Below, one piece after another: positions 43,190-52,156 of a stretch of DNA of 64,000 bases. Made by a program: the position numbers and the translations under genes. The stretch is from Bin87 sp965197635 (GTDB lineage Bacteria; Chloroflexota; Dehalococcoidia; Lucifugimonadales; UBA3495), in assembly GCA_965197635.1 (NCBI GenBank), contig CBDANN010000005.1, forward strand, positions 248,001-312,000. Reading direction: 5' to 3'. Numbering within the stretch: position 1 is the stretch's first letter; every line of letters starts with the position of its first letter. Below the pieces are notes generated by a model that searched no databases, had not been told where the DNA came from, and saw nothing but the letters and a program-made list of their open reading frames with translations.

Positions 43190-45418
43190 ATGCCAGAAGC
43201 CGCCAAGATCATTTACACCGAAACTGATGAGGCGCCGTACCTCGCCACCCATTCGTTGCTGCCGATACTCCAGGCCTTTACCAAGGAAGCCGGCATCGAG
43301 TTGGAAACTTGGGACATCTCGTTGTCGGGCCGCATCATCGCCAATTTCCCCGATAATCTGACGGATGAGCAAAAAATCCCGGATTATCTGCGTATGTGTG
43401 GGGAGTTGTGTTTGGAGCCGTCGGCGAACCTCGTCAAGCTGCCCAATATCAGCGCCTCGATCCCCCAGCTAAAAGGCGCGATCGTGGAATTGCAGGGCAA
43501 GGGGTACGACATCCCCGACTACCCAGACCAACCCGCGAACGATGCGGACCGCCAAACCCAGGCACGCTATTCCAGGGTTGTGGGTAGTGCGGTCAACCCG
43601 GTGATACGGGAAGGGAACTCCGATCGCCGGTCGTCAACCGCGGTCAAGGAGCACGGCAAGCGCAACCCGCATCGGATGATGCAGGACTGGCCTGAAGTGT
43701 CGAAGACTCGCGTTGGCCACATGAGCCAGGGAGATTTCTTCAGCAGTGAGACGGCCGTTACCACCACGGCAGCCGGGTCAGCCACCATCGAATTCGTCGC
43801 CGGCGACGGGAGCGTAACCGAGCTCAAATCAGGCATTCCCCTGCAATCCGGCGAAATCATCGACTGCGCGGTGATGAACGTTCGGGAATTGCGCGCGTTT
43901 TACGCTGAAGAAATAGCAAAGGCCAAAGCCGACGACATGCTGCTCTCACTCCACGTGAAGACCACCATGATGCGCGTGTCGGATCCGATTATTTTCGGCC
44001 ACTGCGTTTCGGTTTACTACCAGGACGTGTTTGAAAAGCACGCCGCCGAAATGACGCAGGTGGGCGTGGACCCGGACAACGGAGTTGCCGAACTCCTGAC
44101 CAAGATCCAAGCTCTGCCGGAAGCCAAAAGAGCGGAAATCGAGGCGGACATCCAGGCGGTCTATGAGAGCCGCCCGGACCTGGCGATGGTGAACTCCTAT
44201 CGGGGTATCACCAACCTGCATGTGCCAAGCGACACGATCATTGACGCCTCCATGCCGGTCATTATTCGCGATGGCGGACGCACGTGGGGTCCCGACAACG
44301 AGTTGCACGACACCGTCGCGATGATCCCCGACCGCTCCTATGCGACCATATATCAAGCGGCCATCGAGGACTGTCAGGAGCATGGCGCGCTTGATCCGTC
44401 CGCCGTCGGCAGTGTCGCCAACGTGGGGCTGATGGCGCAGGCGGCCGAAGAGTACGGGTCCCACGACAAGACCTTCAAAGCTCCGGGCAATGGGACGATC
44501 CGGGTCGTTGACGCCTCGGGCGCGACTCTGATGGAACAAAACGTCGAGAAAGACGATATCTTCCGGATGTGTCAAACGAAAGACGCTCCCATCCAGGACT
44601 GGGTCAGGCTTGGCGTCACCCGGTCCAGGCTGACCGGCCAGGCGTCCATCTTCTGGTTGGACGCAACCCGCGCCCATGATGCTGAGTTGATCAAGAAAGT
44701 GGACCAGTACCTGCCCAACCATGACACCAGCGGGCTGGACATCAGCACCATGGCTCCCCTTGATGCCATGAAGGCCACGATTGCGCGTAGCCGAGCCGGC
44801 CAGGACACGATTGCCGTGACCGGCAACGTGTTGCGAGACTATCTGACCGACCTGTTCCCTATCCTGGAATTGGGTACCAGCGCGAAGATGCTTTCGGTCG
44901 TTCCCCTGCTCAATGGCGGTGGCCTGTTCGAGACCGGCGCCGGCGGTTCGGCCCCCCGGCACGTGCAGCAATTCGTCGAGGAAGGGCATCTCCGATGGGA
45001 TTCGCTGGGCGAGTTCTGCGCTCTGGTCGCCTCCTTCGAGCATTTCGGCCAGGTGTTCGACAACGACCGGGCCAACCTCTTGGCGGAGACCCTCGATCGG
45101 GCAATCGGGGAGCATCTGGAACACCAGAGGGCGCCGTCACGCCGGGTGAACGAGCTGGACACCCGAGGCAGCCATTTTTATCTCGCCCTTTACTGGGCGC
45201 AAGCACTGGCAGAGCAGACCCAGGATCCGGAGCTGCGGTCCCGCTTCAGCGATGTAGCCCGGCAAATGGCCGACAACGAAGAAAAGATCGTCCAGGAGCT
45301 GGTAGAAGCCCAAGGACAGCCGATGGATTTCGGCGGCTATTACCGCCCCGATACCGAGATGGCCGCCAATGCCATGCGCCCCAGCGCCACTTTCAACGCC
45401 ATTGTGGATGCAATCTAG
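43190..45418 (+). CDS. icd: Monomeric NADP-dependent isocitrate dehydrogenase
   Basis: This 742-residue protein has the length and motifs of the monomeric (IDH-II) enzyme, which oxidises isocitrate to 2-oxoglutarate with NADP. Diagnostic blocks are YTETDEAPYLATHSLLPI at the N-terminus, NVLREGNSDRR-like VNPVIREGNSDRRS with substrate-binding residues, KNPHRM-like (KRNPHRMMQDW), VSLHVKTTMMRVSDPIIFG (LHVKTTMMRVSDPIIFG) and the C-terminal GGYYRPD. The start at 43190 has a near-perfect AAGGAGG five bases upstream; an upstream in-frame ATG has none. It is followed by malate dehydrogenase 33 bases downstream, giving a TCA-cycle pair. Confidence 0.96.
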   Translation: MPEAAKIIYTETDEAPYLATHSLLPILQAFTKEAGIELETWDISLSGRIIANFPDNLTDEQKIPDYLRMCGELCLEPSANLVKLPNISASIPQLKGAIVELQGKGYDIPDYPDQPANDADRQTQARYSRVVGSAVNPVIREGNSDRRSSTAVKEHGKRNPHRMMQDWPEVSKTRVGHMSQGDFFSSETAVTTTAAGSATIEFVAGDGSVTELKSGIPLQSGEIIDCAVMNVRELRAFYAEEIAKAKADDMLLSLHVKTTMMRVSDPIIFGHCVSVYYQDVFEKHAAEMTQVGVDPDNGVAELLTKIQALPEAKRAEIEADIQAVYESRPDLAMVNSYRGITNLHVPSDTIIDASMPVIIRDGGRTWGPDNELHDTVAMIPDRSYATIYQAAIEDCQEHGALDPSAVGSVANVGLMAQAAEEYGSHDKTFKAPGNGTIRVVDASGATLMEQNVEKDDIFRMCQTKDAPIQDWVRLGVTRSRLTGQASIFWLDATRAHDAELIKKVDQYLPNHDTSGLDISTMAPLDAMKATIARSRAGQDTIAVTGNVLRDYLTDLFPILELGTSAKMLSVVPLLNGGGLFETGAGGSAPRHVQQFVEEGHLRWDSLGEFCALVASFEHFGQVFDNDRANLLAETLDRAIGEHLEHQRAPSRRVNELDTRGSHFYLALYWAQALAEQTQDPELRSRFSDVARQMADNEEKIVQELVEAQGQPMDFGGYYRPDTEMAANAMRPSATFNAIVDAI

Positions 45419-45451
45419 CAACGCACGGATTAATCGAGGAGCACTCACTAG

Positions 45452-46396
45452 ATGCGAAGCAAAGTTACCGTAGTTGGCGCCGGCAACGTTGGCGCCACCA
45501 CCGCCCAGCGCATCCACCAGCTTGGTTATGCCGACGTTGTCCTGGTGGACGTGGTTGAAGACCTGCCCCAGGGCAAGGGTCTGGATATGCTGGAATCCGG
45601 CCCGGTGATCGGCTCCGACGCTCTCATCACGGGAGCCAACGGATACGAGGAAACCGCCGGTTCGGACGTGGTGGTTATCACAGCCGGCATCGCCCGCCGT
45701 CCGGGCATGAGCCGTGACGACCTGCTGCTCACCAATATGCGGATTACCACCGCTGTCACCGAGGAAGTCGTTCGCCACTCGCCCGACTGCATCATTCTGG
45801 CCGTCACTAACCCGTTGGATGCCATGGTGCAGAACGTGTACCAGACCGCCGGTTTCCCGCGCAATCGCGTTTTCGGCATGGCCGGTGTGCTGGACACGGC
45901 GCGCTACCGCACGTTCATCGCCCAGGAACTCAACGTTTCGGTGGATGACGTGCAGGCGATGGTACTGGGCGGCCACGGCGACGATATGGTGCCGCTGGTG
46001 CGGTACACCACCGTTGGCTGCATACCAGTGACCGAGCTGTTGTCGCAAGACCGCATTGACTCCATCGTGCAGCGCACTCGGGACGGCGGCGGTGAAATCG
46101 TAGCGCTGTTGAAGCAGGGTTCGGCGTTCTACGCGCCGTCGGCGGCGATCACGCAGATGGTGGAATCGATGCTGCTGGACCGCAAACGTATCCTGCCCGG
46201 CTGCGTTTACCTGGAAGGAGAATACGGCATCAACGGCCTGTGTGTCGGGGTGCCGGTCAAAATCGGTGCCGGCGGGATGGAACAGGTCATCGAAATCAGC
46301 CTGACCGGCGATGAACAGGCCGCGCTAAAATCCTCCGCCGCTTCGGTGCAAGAACTCGTAGACGTCATGGCGAAGGCGAAAGCGGAAGCTGAATAG
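45452..46396 (+). CDS. mdh: Malate dehydrogenase
   Basis: This 314-residue protein is an LDH-like malate dehydrogenase converting malate and NAD to oxaloacetate. The nucleotide fold GAGNVGATTAQ is at residue 9, the conserved VTNPLDAM and the catalytic His in LGGHGDDMVPL are present, and the substrate-binding Arg residues lie in AGIARRPGMSRDDLL. The Asp in VLVDVVE supports NAD over NADP. The gene follows icd in the same direction with GGAG upstream of the ATG, and a strong hairpin at 46430-46458 follows it. Confidence 0.96.
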   Translation: MRSKVTVVGAGNVGATTAQRIHQLGYADVVLVDVVEDLPQGKGLDMLESGPVIGSDALITGANGYEETAGSDVVVITAGIARRPGMSRDDLLLTNMRITTAVTEEVVRHSPDCIILAVTNPLDAMVQNVYQTAGFPRNRVFGMAGVLDTARYRTFIAQELNVSVDDVQAMVLGGHGDDMVPLVRYTTVGCIPVTELLSQDRIDSIVQRTRDGGGEIVALLKQGSAFYAPSAAITQMVESMLLDRKRILPGCVYLEGEYGINGLCVGVPVKIGAGGMEQVIEISLTGDEQAALKSSAASVQELVDVMAKAKAEAE

Positions 46397-46429
46397 CGCC
46401 ACCACGTACGGCCACGGCTATCAGTATTG

Positions 46430-46458
46430 GTAGGGGCGGGTTTGGAACCCGCCCCTAC
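46430..46458. terminator. Hairpin, probable intrinsic terminator of icd-mdh
   Basis: A 13-bp perfect stem (GTAGGGGCGGGTT at 46430-46442, complement at 46446-46458) with a three-base loop, followed by TTTTT. It lies 34 bases after mdh. Its outer part (GTAGGGGCG) is shared with the palindrome at 21462-21489, so it is also a member of a dispersed repeat family. Confidence 0.8.
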
Positions 46459-46474
46459 TTTTTGGGGCACTCTG

Positions 46475-46480
46475 TATAAT
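46475..46480 (+). promoter_or_regulatory. Candidate -10 element
   Basis: TATAAT in the context TCTGTATAATGAT, 35 bases before the aminomutase-like gene and just after the terminator hairpin. -35 is not evident. Confidence 0.35.
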
Positions 46481-46514
46481 GATTACAAACCCATCCATCA
46501 GACTGGAGGCCAGC

Positions 46515-47810
46515 ATGACCCAGCGCACGCCACTGGAACGGGAACTACTGGATAAAGCGGCCCGATACCTTCCCGGCAGCAGCACCGGCAACACCAAATA
46601 CCCGGAAGAGCTGGATTTCCTGGTGAAAGAAGGTAGGGGAGGTCGCATCTGGGACGTGTCAGGCAACGAATACGTTGACTGGCTGATGGGTTCAGGGCCG
46701 ATGATTCTGGGGCACGCACATCCCGCGGTGACTGAGGCTGTGCTATCGGCGGTCAGTCGCGGCTCCACATTTTTCGCCAACAACGACCAGGCTGTGCTGC
46801 TGGCCGAAGAGCTGGTCAAGGCGGTCCCATGCGCTGAGCAGGTGCGTTTCACCACCAGCGGCACGGACGCCTGTTTCCAGGCGATGCGTGCCGCTCGCGC
46901 CTACACCGGAAAGGAAAAAATCCTCAAGTTTGAGGGCGGCTATCACGGCACCAGTGATTACGCCATGATGTCCGTGTTCGCATCCGCAGCGGTCGAGTTT
47001 CCCCAGGCTGAGGCCAATACCGCCGGCATCCCCAACGCGCTCAGCGATCTCATGCTGATTTCACAGTTTAACGACCTGGACACCACCGCGGCGATTGTCG
47101 CCGCCCACAAGGACGAAATCGCGGCGATCATAACCGAGCCACTGCAGCGCACGATTGCCCCCGACCCCGGTTTCCTGGCAGGTCTGCGGAAGATCACCGC
47201 CGATGCCGGAATTTTGTTGATATTCGACGAGATTGTCACCGGGTTCCGGTTGGCCTACGGCGGCGCGCAGGAATACTACGGCGTCACCCCCGACCTGTGC
47301 ACTGTTGGCAAGATAATGGGAGGCGGCTACCCGCTCGCGGCGCTGATGGGAAGCGCCGAAGTGATGTCCGTATATGACCGTGGGGCCGTCGCGTCAGACA
47401 GTTATGTTGACCAAATCGGCACCCTGAACGGCAATCCCATAGCGTGCGCCGCCGGGTTGGCGACTCTGGAAGTACTGCGGCAGGACGGGGTGTACGAGCG
47501 GCTGCATGAGGTGGGCGGTAGCATCCGTCGAGCCTTGGCCGGCGCCTGCTCAGAGCAGGGGTTCACTGTGCAGAGCGTGGGCGAGGACAGCATCTTTGAC
47601 ATCTTCTTTGCCGAGCACCCGGTTAGGAACTTCCGCGACGGACTGGCGGCGGATGGTGAGCCCCTGGGCAAACTGAATGCCGGTCTGCTGGAACGGGGCG
47701 TGCTCAAATCCTGGCCCCAGAAGTTCTACACGTCGGTCGTCCACACCGATGAGGACATCGACCGGACCATCACGGCGATTCGGGCAGTTGCGCCGACGCT
47801 ACGCGCCTGA
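46515..47810 (+). CDS. Glutamate-1-semialdehyde aminomutase-like class III PLP aminotransferase
   Basis: This 431-residue protein is a fold-type I PLP enzyme close to glutamate-1-semialdehyde 2,1-aminomutase (HemL). Blocks seen: YLPGSSTGNTKYP, VDWLMGSGPMILGHAHPAV, FTTSGTDACFQAMRAARAYTG, FDEIVTGFRLAYGGAQEYYG and the PLP Lys in CTVGKIMGGGYPLAALMGS. Differences from classic HemL (for example TSGTDACFQAMR in place of NSGTEA) suggest it may be a HemL-like aminotransferase acting on another compound. The start at 46515 has GGAGG upstream. No other haem gene is near, so the symbol is withheld. Confidence 0.85.
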   Translation: MTQRTPLERELLDKAARYLPGSSTGNTKYPEELDFLVKEGRGGRIWDVSGNEYVDWLMGSGPMILGHAHPAVTEAVLSAVSRGSTFFANNDQAVLLAEELVKAVPCAEQVRFTTSGTDACFQAMRAARAYTGKEKILKFEGGYHGTSDYAMMSVFASAAVEFPQAEANTAGIPNALSDLMLISQFNDLDTTAAIVAAHKDEIAAIITEPLQRTIAPDPGFLAGLRKITADAGILLIFDEIVTGFRLAYGGAQEYYGVTPDLCTVGKIMGGGYPLAALMGSAEVMSVYDRGAVASDSYVDQIGTLNGNPIACAAGLATLEVLRQDGVYERLHEVGGSIRRALAGACSEQGFTVQSVGEDSIFDIFFAEHPVRNFRDGLAADGEPLGKLNAGLLERGVLKSWPQKFYTSVVHTDEDIDRTITAIRAVAPTLRA

Positions 47811-47843
47811 CCCGCATACTAAAACACCGACAGTGAATCAATC

Positions 47844-47866
47844 GAGGGCGGGTACAACCCGCCCTC
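47844..47866. terminator. Hairpin terminator between convergent genes
   Basis: A 10-bp perfect stem GAGGGCGGGT with a three-base loop, followed on the plus side by ATTCTTTT. It lies between the ends of the convergent aminomutase-like gene (ends 47810) and the HdrB-like gene (ends 47891). Confidence 0.75.
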
Positions 47867-47890
47867 ATTCTTTTGCCGATTGCGGGAATG

Positions 47891-48772
47891 TTAGCGTCGC
47901 GCTCCCGCCTTCACTTCCAGCGGCCCGGTGCTGACGATGTGCTTGCGCATACCCAGCTCAGCAGGTGTCATTCCCATGGCCAAACCTATGAGCTGAGGCA
48001 TATGCAGTATGGGGAGATCGATGGAGCGACGTGCCTGCGAGGCCGCTTTGGGCTGGAAGCCATCGAGGTTGAGATGGCACAAGGGGCACGGAGTAACCAT
48101 GGCATCAGCGCCCAGGTCTTTCACCTCGGAAGTATGTTTGCCGACCATTGCCATGGAGTTGCGCTCGTTAATCGTGAGGATGGGAAAGCCGCAACAACGG
48201 GTTTTGCCTTCAAAGTCCACCAGCGTGGCGCCCAGCGTTCGGATGAGCATTTCCAGCGATTGCTGCCGTTCGGGGTGGTCGGCGATGTCCAGCGCCTCGG
48301 TGGGACGGACGATGTAGCAACCGTAAAACGGAGCAATTTTGAGGTCGGTCAATTGTCGGGTGATGTATCCTCCCAGCCGGTCCAGTCCGTAGTCCTCGAT
48401 CAGTATCCACAGCAGATGTTTGGGCTCGCTGTTGCCACTGTATTCAAGGCCCTCTTCCGCCAGGTAGGAATTGATTTCCGCCAGGTACTCAGGGTCGTGC
48501 ATCCGGTGGTTGGCCTGGGACATCACGCCCTGACAGGTGCTGCAGATGGTCAGGATGGGCAAACCCATTTGCTCTGCCTTGGCGAAGTTCCGGGCGTTAA
48601 GCGTATCGCCAAACACCTGGTTCTTTTCCTGGATAACGCCGGCGCCGGTGCACGTCCAACCGGGGATTTCTTCCAGTTCGATGCCCAGCCGTTGACAGAC
48701 CATGCGCGCGGCCGGGTAGAGTTCGGGCGCGCCACCTTGGGACACGCAGCCCGGAAAGAAAGCGTACTTCAC
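47891..48772 (-). CDS. sdhE: HdrB-like CCG-domain subunit of type E succinate dehydrogenase
   Basis: This 293-residue soluble protein has two CCG-type iron-sulfur/zinc domains like HdrB and archaeal SdhE. The N-terminal repeat has FFPGCVSQG, WTCTGAG and CSTCQG; the usual CCG reads CTG here. The C-terminal repeat has YGCYIVRP, RCCGFPI and TPCPLCHLNLD. In type E succinate:quinone oxidoreductases such a subunit replaces the haem-bearing membrane anchor and passes electrons to quinone at the membrane surface. It follows sdhA and sdhB in the same direction 52 bases after sdhB, which makes the assignment firm; a second small anchor subunit is not visible here. Confidence 0.87.
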   Translation of the reverse strand: MKYAFFPGCVSQGGAPELYPAARMVCQRLGIELEEIPGWTCTGAGVIQEKNQVFGDTLNARNFAKAEQMGLPILTICSTCQGVMSQANHRMHDPEYLAEINSYLAEEGLEYSGNSEPKHLLWILIEDYGLDRLGGYITRQLTDLKIAPFYGCYIVRPTEALDIADHPERQQSLEMLIRTLGATLVDFEGKTRCCGFPILTINERNSMAMVGKHTSEVKDLGADAMVTPCPLCHLNLDGFQPKAASQARRSIDLPILHMPQLIGLAMGMTPAELGMRKHIVSTGPLEVKAGARR

Positions 48773-48824
48773 TGGTTGCTCCTTACTGGATCCCTGCTCC
48801 CGCCGGGATCAACTAGGCGATGGT

Positions 48825-49829
48825 TTAGCCGAAGGGGGAGTTTTCGCTGACCTGCGGCGCGCGCGGTTCCGGTTGTAATCGCTCGAACAACCGCCGCACG
48901 GCCTCAACGTTCTCCACGTTCTTGTGGGCGATGGGAGGCATTTTGCCTCGCCGCATGGCGCGGAACGCAACGGGCATATAGTTCATCAACGCCGGCAGGT
49001 TCATCATGCCCACCGTCTTGATGGGGAGCCTCAACTCGTCCAGACGCCCGCTGTGTCCCACTGATTCAGTAAAGGCATCCGCATGGCGCGCTCCGTTGTT
49101 GTTTTCGTAGCCTTGCTGGATCGCCTGCTCACGGATCGCCATGATCCGATCCATCGGCGCAACGCCCTTCGGGCACACCTGGACACATTCGTTGCAACGG
49201 GTGCAGTCCCAAATGCCCGTGGGTTCACTGAGCGCCCACAGCCGTTCCATGGACACGCCATCGCCATCGCCGTCGCGCGGGTCTGCCGTAAAGCGGTACG
49301 CTTTGGCGAGGGCAGCGGGACCCAGGAAGGTCGGGTCAACTTCCAGCACAGTGCAATCAGAGACGCAGGCGCCGCACATGATGCAACCGGTTACTCCGGA
49401 CAAATGCAGCATCGCGTCGTTGGAGACGATGTACTCGCCTTCCGGTTCCCGACCCATGTGCTTCAGGAACGGGTCAACCGCTTCGATCTTTTCCCAGAAC
49501 ATATCGAAATTGACGAACAGATCCTTGACCACGGGCATCACGCCGGCCGGTTCCACCGTGATGACGCCGTCCTGTACCACCGTGTTGGCGATGGTCTTGC
49601 AGGCCAGACCGGCGTGGCCGTTGATGCGCATGGCGCAGGAACCGCAGATAGAACTGCGGCACGAGCAACGCAGGGACAGCGTGCCGTCGTCGTCTTCCCG
49701 GATCTGAATCAGCGCGTCGAGGACGGTAGCATTGTCTGCGATGGTAACCGGGTATTCTTGCCAGTAGGGCCGGCGGCGCTCGTCCTGCGCCTCCGGATCC
49801 TGTCGCTTAACCCTGATGGTGACGTCCAT
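48825..49829 (-). CDS. sdhB: Succinate dehydrogenase/fumarate reductase iron-sulfur subunit
   Basis: This 334-residue protein is longer than the classic 240-260 residue subunit because of a C-terminal extension (about residues 245-334) typical of type E enzymes. Cluster motifs in order: the 2Fe-2S set in LRCSCRSSICGSCAMRI, the CIMCGACVSDC set, and CTRCNECVQVCPKG. It carries electrons from the FAD of SdhA towards quinone. It starts three bases after sdhA ends. SdhB and the HdrB-like protein are probably in direct contact, as in HdrC-HdrB. Confidence 0.94.
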   Translation of the reverse strand: MDVTIRVKRQDPEAQDERRRPYWQEYPVTIADNATVLDALIQIREDDDGTLSLRCSCRSSICGSCAMRINGHAGLACKTIANTVVQDGVITVEPAGVMPVVKDLFVNFDMFWEKIEAVDPFLKHMGREPEGEYIVSNDAMLHLSGVTGCIMCGACVSDCTVLEVDPTFLGPAALAKAYRFTADPRDGDGDGVSMERLWALSEPTGIWDCTRCNECVQVCPKGVAPMDRIMAIREQAIQQGYENNNGARHADAFTESVGHSGRLDELRLPIKTVGMMNLPALMNYMPVAFRAMRRGKMPPIAHKNVENVEAVRRLFERLQPEPRAPQVSENSPFG

Positions 49830-49832
49830 AGC

Positions 49833-51521
49833 CTAGTACTTCCTCTCCTCCGGCGTCCACTGAGTGATGGTTACGGGCAACTCCGACTTGACGGGTCCAG
49901 CATCACCTTGGGTCAAAACAATATGATGAAGCCACTCCTCGTCGTTGCGATCCGGGTAGTCGGTGCGGAACTGGGCGCCCCGGCTTTCCTTGCGCTCCAA
50001 AGCGCCGACCGCGATGGTGTCGGCGCAGTCCAGCATATAGCCCAACTCCAGGGCGAACACCAAGTCGGTGTTGAAGGTCCTGCCCTTATTGTGAACCGGG
50101 ACATTCTCGTAGCGGCGACGCAGACCATGCAGGTCGCTGATGGTTTCCTCGATACCTTCCTCGTTGCGGAACACCGCGACGTTGCGGTTCATGGACTCGC
50201 CCATTTCGCGGCGTATCGCCGACCAGCGATCCCCATTTTCGGGACGGTCAAGCATCTCCTGGATTCGGCGCCGTTCCCGGGCCAACGTGGCGTTCACGTC
50301 GAATTCCAGGTAGTCCATGCCGCGCGTGGCGTCGGAGGCGTGATTGCCAGCCCGCTCGCCGAACACGATGGTGTCCAACAGCGAGTTGGCGCCCAGGCGG
50401 TTGCCGCCGTGGACACTGACGTTGGCGCACTCTCCGGCGGCGTACACCCCATCGACATTGGTCAAGCCGTCAATGTTGGTCTTGATGCCGCCCATCATGT
50501 AATGCATACCGGGTCGGATTGGAATTGGCTCCCGAATCATGTCGGTTCCAGCCAGGTCGATGCCGATTTCCCTGATCTGGCTGAGCTTCTCCATAATCAG
50601 GGCTTCGCTGAGGTGGGTGCAGTCCAGCAGGACGCAGCCGTCAATCCCGTTGCCCCCGTTGATCTCGGTTTGTTCGGCGCGGGACACCACATCCCGGGAG
50701 GCCAACTCCATCATGCTGGGAGCGTATTTCTCCATGAACCGGTTGCCGTCTTTGTCGCGAAGATAAGCCCCTTCGCCGCGGGCCGCTTCAGAAATCAGCA
50801 CACCACTGCCGGCAAGTGTGGTGGGATGGTACTGGACCATCTCCATGTCCATCAGTTGCCCGCCGGCGTTGTACACCAGTCCCATGCCATCGCCCGTAAC
50901 GATAAGGGCGTTGGTGCTGGGTTCAAACAGCCTGCCGCAGCCGCCGGTACAAAAGATCACCGTTTTAGCGCGGATGACCTGGAGTTCGCCGGTCCGCATC
51001 TCGAGGGCGATTACGCCGGCAGCCTGCCCACCCTCCATGATCAACGACGTTACGAACCATTCTTCGTAACGTCGCACTCCCGATTTGATGAGCTGCTCGA
51101 ACATCACGTGCAGCAGGGCCTGTCCCGTGAAGTCGCCGACGAAGAAGGTACGCGCGCGACGCTGGCCGCCAAATGCTCGGGTACCCAAGCGGCCGTCGTC
51201 GTCGCGATTAAAGGTCACCCCCATGTGCTCCATGTCGATGAGCGACGCGCCGGCCTGGCGACACATGACTTCAATAGCGTCCTGGTCGCCCAGGAAATCG
51301 CTGCCCTTGATGGTATCGTAGGCATGGTCTTCCCAGTCGTCTCCGCGGTCCAGCAGAGCGGCGTTTATGCCGCCCTGAGCGGCGTTGGAGTGGCTGCGCA
51401 CGGGATGAACTTTGCTGATGATGGCAGTATTGGCTCCGCTGGCGCGAGCCGCGATGGCGGCACGCATCCCGGCCAACCCAGCGCCAACCACCAGAACGTC
51501 GTGTTGCAAATCCTCTGGCAT
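49833..51521 (-). CDS. sdhA: Succinate dehydrogenase/fumarate reductase flavoprotein subunit
   Basis: This 562-residue flavoprotein oxidises succinate to fumarate. Seen: the FAD-binding GAGLAGMRAAI at about residue 13, the covalent-FAD His region VRSHSNAAQGGINAAL, FGGQRRARTFFVGDFTGQALL, the substrate region QYHPTTLAGSGVLISEAARGEGAYL, and GGNRLGANSLLDTIVFGERAG for the second FAD block. It is the first gene of sdhA-sdhB-sdhE. Two NUDIX genes lie upstream on the same strand, 75 bases away. Confidence 0.96.
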   Translation of the reverse strand: MPEDLQHDVLVVGAGLAGMRAAIAARASGANTAIISKVHPVRSHSNAAQGGINAALLDRGDDWEDHAYDTIKGSDFLGDQDAIEVMCRQAGASLIDMEHMGVTFNRDDDGRLGTRAFGGQRRARTFFVGDFTGQALLHVMFEQLIKSGVRRYEEWFVTSLIMEGGQAAGVIALEMRTGELQVIRAKTVIFCTGGCGRLFEPSTNALIVTGDGMGLVYNAGGQLMDMEMVQYHPTTLAGSGVLISEAARGEGAYLRDKDGNRFMEKYAPSMMELASRDVVSRAEQTEINGGNGIDGCVLLDCTHLSEALIMEKLSQIREIGIDLAGTDMIREPIPIRPGMHYMMGGIKTNIDGLTNVDGVYAAGECANVSVHGGNRLGANSLLDTIVFGERAGNHASDATRGMDYLEFDVNATLARERRRIQEMLDRPENGDRWSAIRREMGESMNRNVAVFRNEEGIEETISDLHGLRRRYENVPVHNKGRTFNTDLVFALELGYMLDCADTIAVGALERKESRGAQFRTDYPDRNDEEWLHHIVLTQGDAGPVKSELPVTITQWTPEERKY

Positions 51522-51596
51522 TTGTGTCTTCCTCCAGCCGGGCAGCCCGGCGCCCGGCTATTTATGGCGCACCGACGGCGCGCCATATAGCGGCGG

Positions 51597-52145
51597 CTAA
51601 TTATGGCCCAAAACCCGCATCGCAAGCAACAGCGACGCGATGCTCTTCGCGTCCCGGATGCAGCCTTTAGCAATCAGCGAGCCGACATCGGACCACGGGA
51701 CGCGCCGCAACTCAATAAACTCGTCATCATCAGCATCCAGGTCGGACAGTTTCAGGTCTGTGGCCAGGTAGGCGTGCGTGTACTGGGGAGAAAGGCTTGG
51801 GTTCAGGAAGAAGGCGCCCAGCAACTGCCACCTTCCGGCAGCGTGTCCGATTTCTTCCTGCAATTCCCGTGTCGCGGCTTCTTCCGGGTTTTCCCCGGGT
51901 TCCATCTTGCCGGCCGGAACTTCCATCAAGAATCTGCCCGCCGGTTTCCGGAACTGGCGCACCAGTATCACGTTTTGTTGCGCGTCAACGGGCACTACGC
52001 ATACCGACGACGGATAATTGACGATTTCGCGATCGGTTTCCCTCCCGTTTGGCAGCCGAACGGTATCCACCTTTACGTTAATCACATCGCCGTCATAGAC
52101 CAGCCTGGTGCCGACCGTAGGCTCGTTTTTGGGAAAACCCGACAT
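51597..52145 (-). CDS. NUDIX hydrolase, ADP-ribose pyrophosphatase-like
   Basis: A 182-residue protein with a complete NUDIX box (from GKMEPGENPEE into ATRELQEEIGHA) at about residues 80-102, preceded by VRQFRKPAGRFLMEVPAG. The N-terminal VDTVRLPNGRETDREIVNYP and the overall length resemble ADP-ribose pyrophosphatases (NudF/YqkG type), which hydrolyse ADP-ribose to AMP and ribose phosphate. It lies in tandem with a close homologue (52157-52705); both end with the same DAKSIASLLLAMRVLG-type helix. With nadK upstream, a role in NAD metabolite clearing is reasonable. Confidence 0.92.
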   Translation of the reverse strand: MSGFPKNEPTVGTRLVYDGDVINVKVDTVRLPNGRETDREIVNYPSSVCVVPVDAQQNVILVRQFRKPAGRFLMEVPAGKMEPGENPEEAATRELQEEIGHAAGRWQLLGAFFLNPSLSPQYTHAYLATDLKLSDLDADDDEFIELRRVPWSDVGSLIAKGCIRDAKSIASLLLAMRVLGHN

Positions 52146-52156
52146 AGGCGCAGCCG

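Noticed and set aside
46515..47810. Firm hemL call
   Set aside because: The active-site surroundings differ from classic HemL and no haem-synthesis neighbours are present, so only a HemL-like label is given.
49083..51590. An 835-codon open frame on the plus strand
   Set aside because: It lies antisense to sdhA and sdhB, which have full family motifs; the frame is open only because of high GC at the third codon position.
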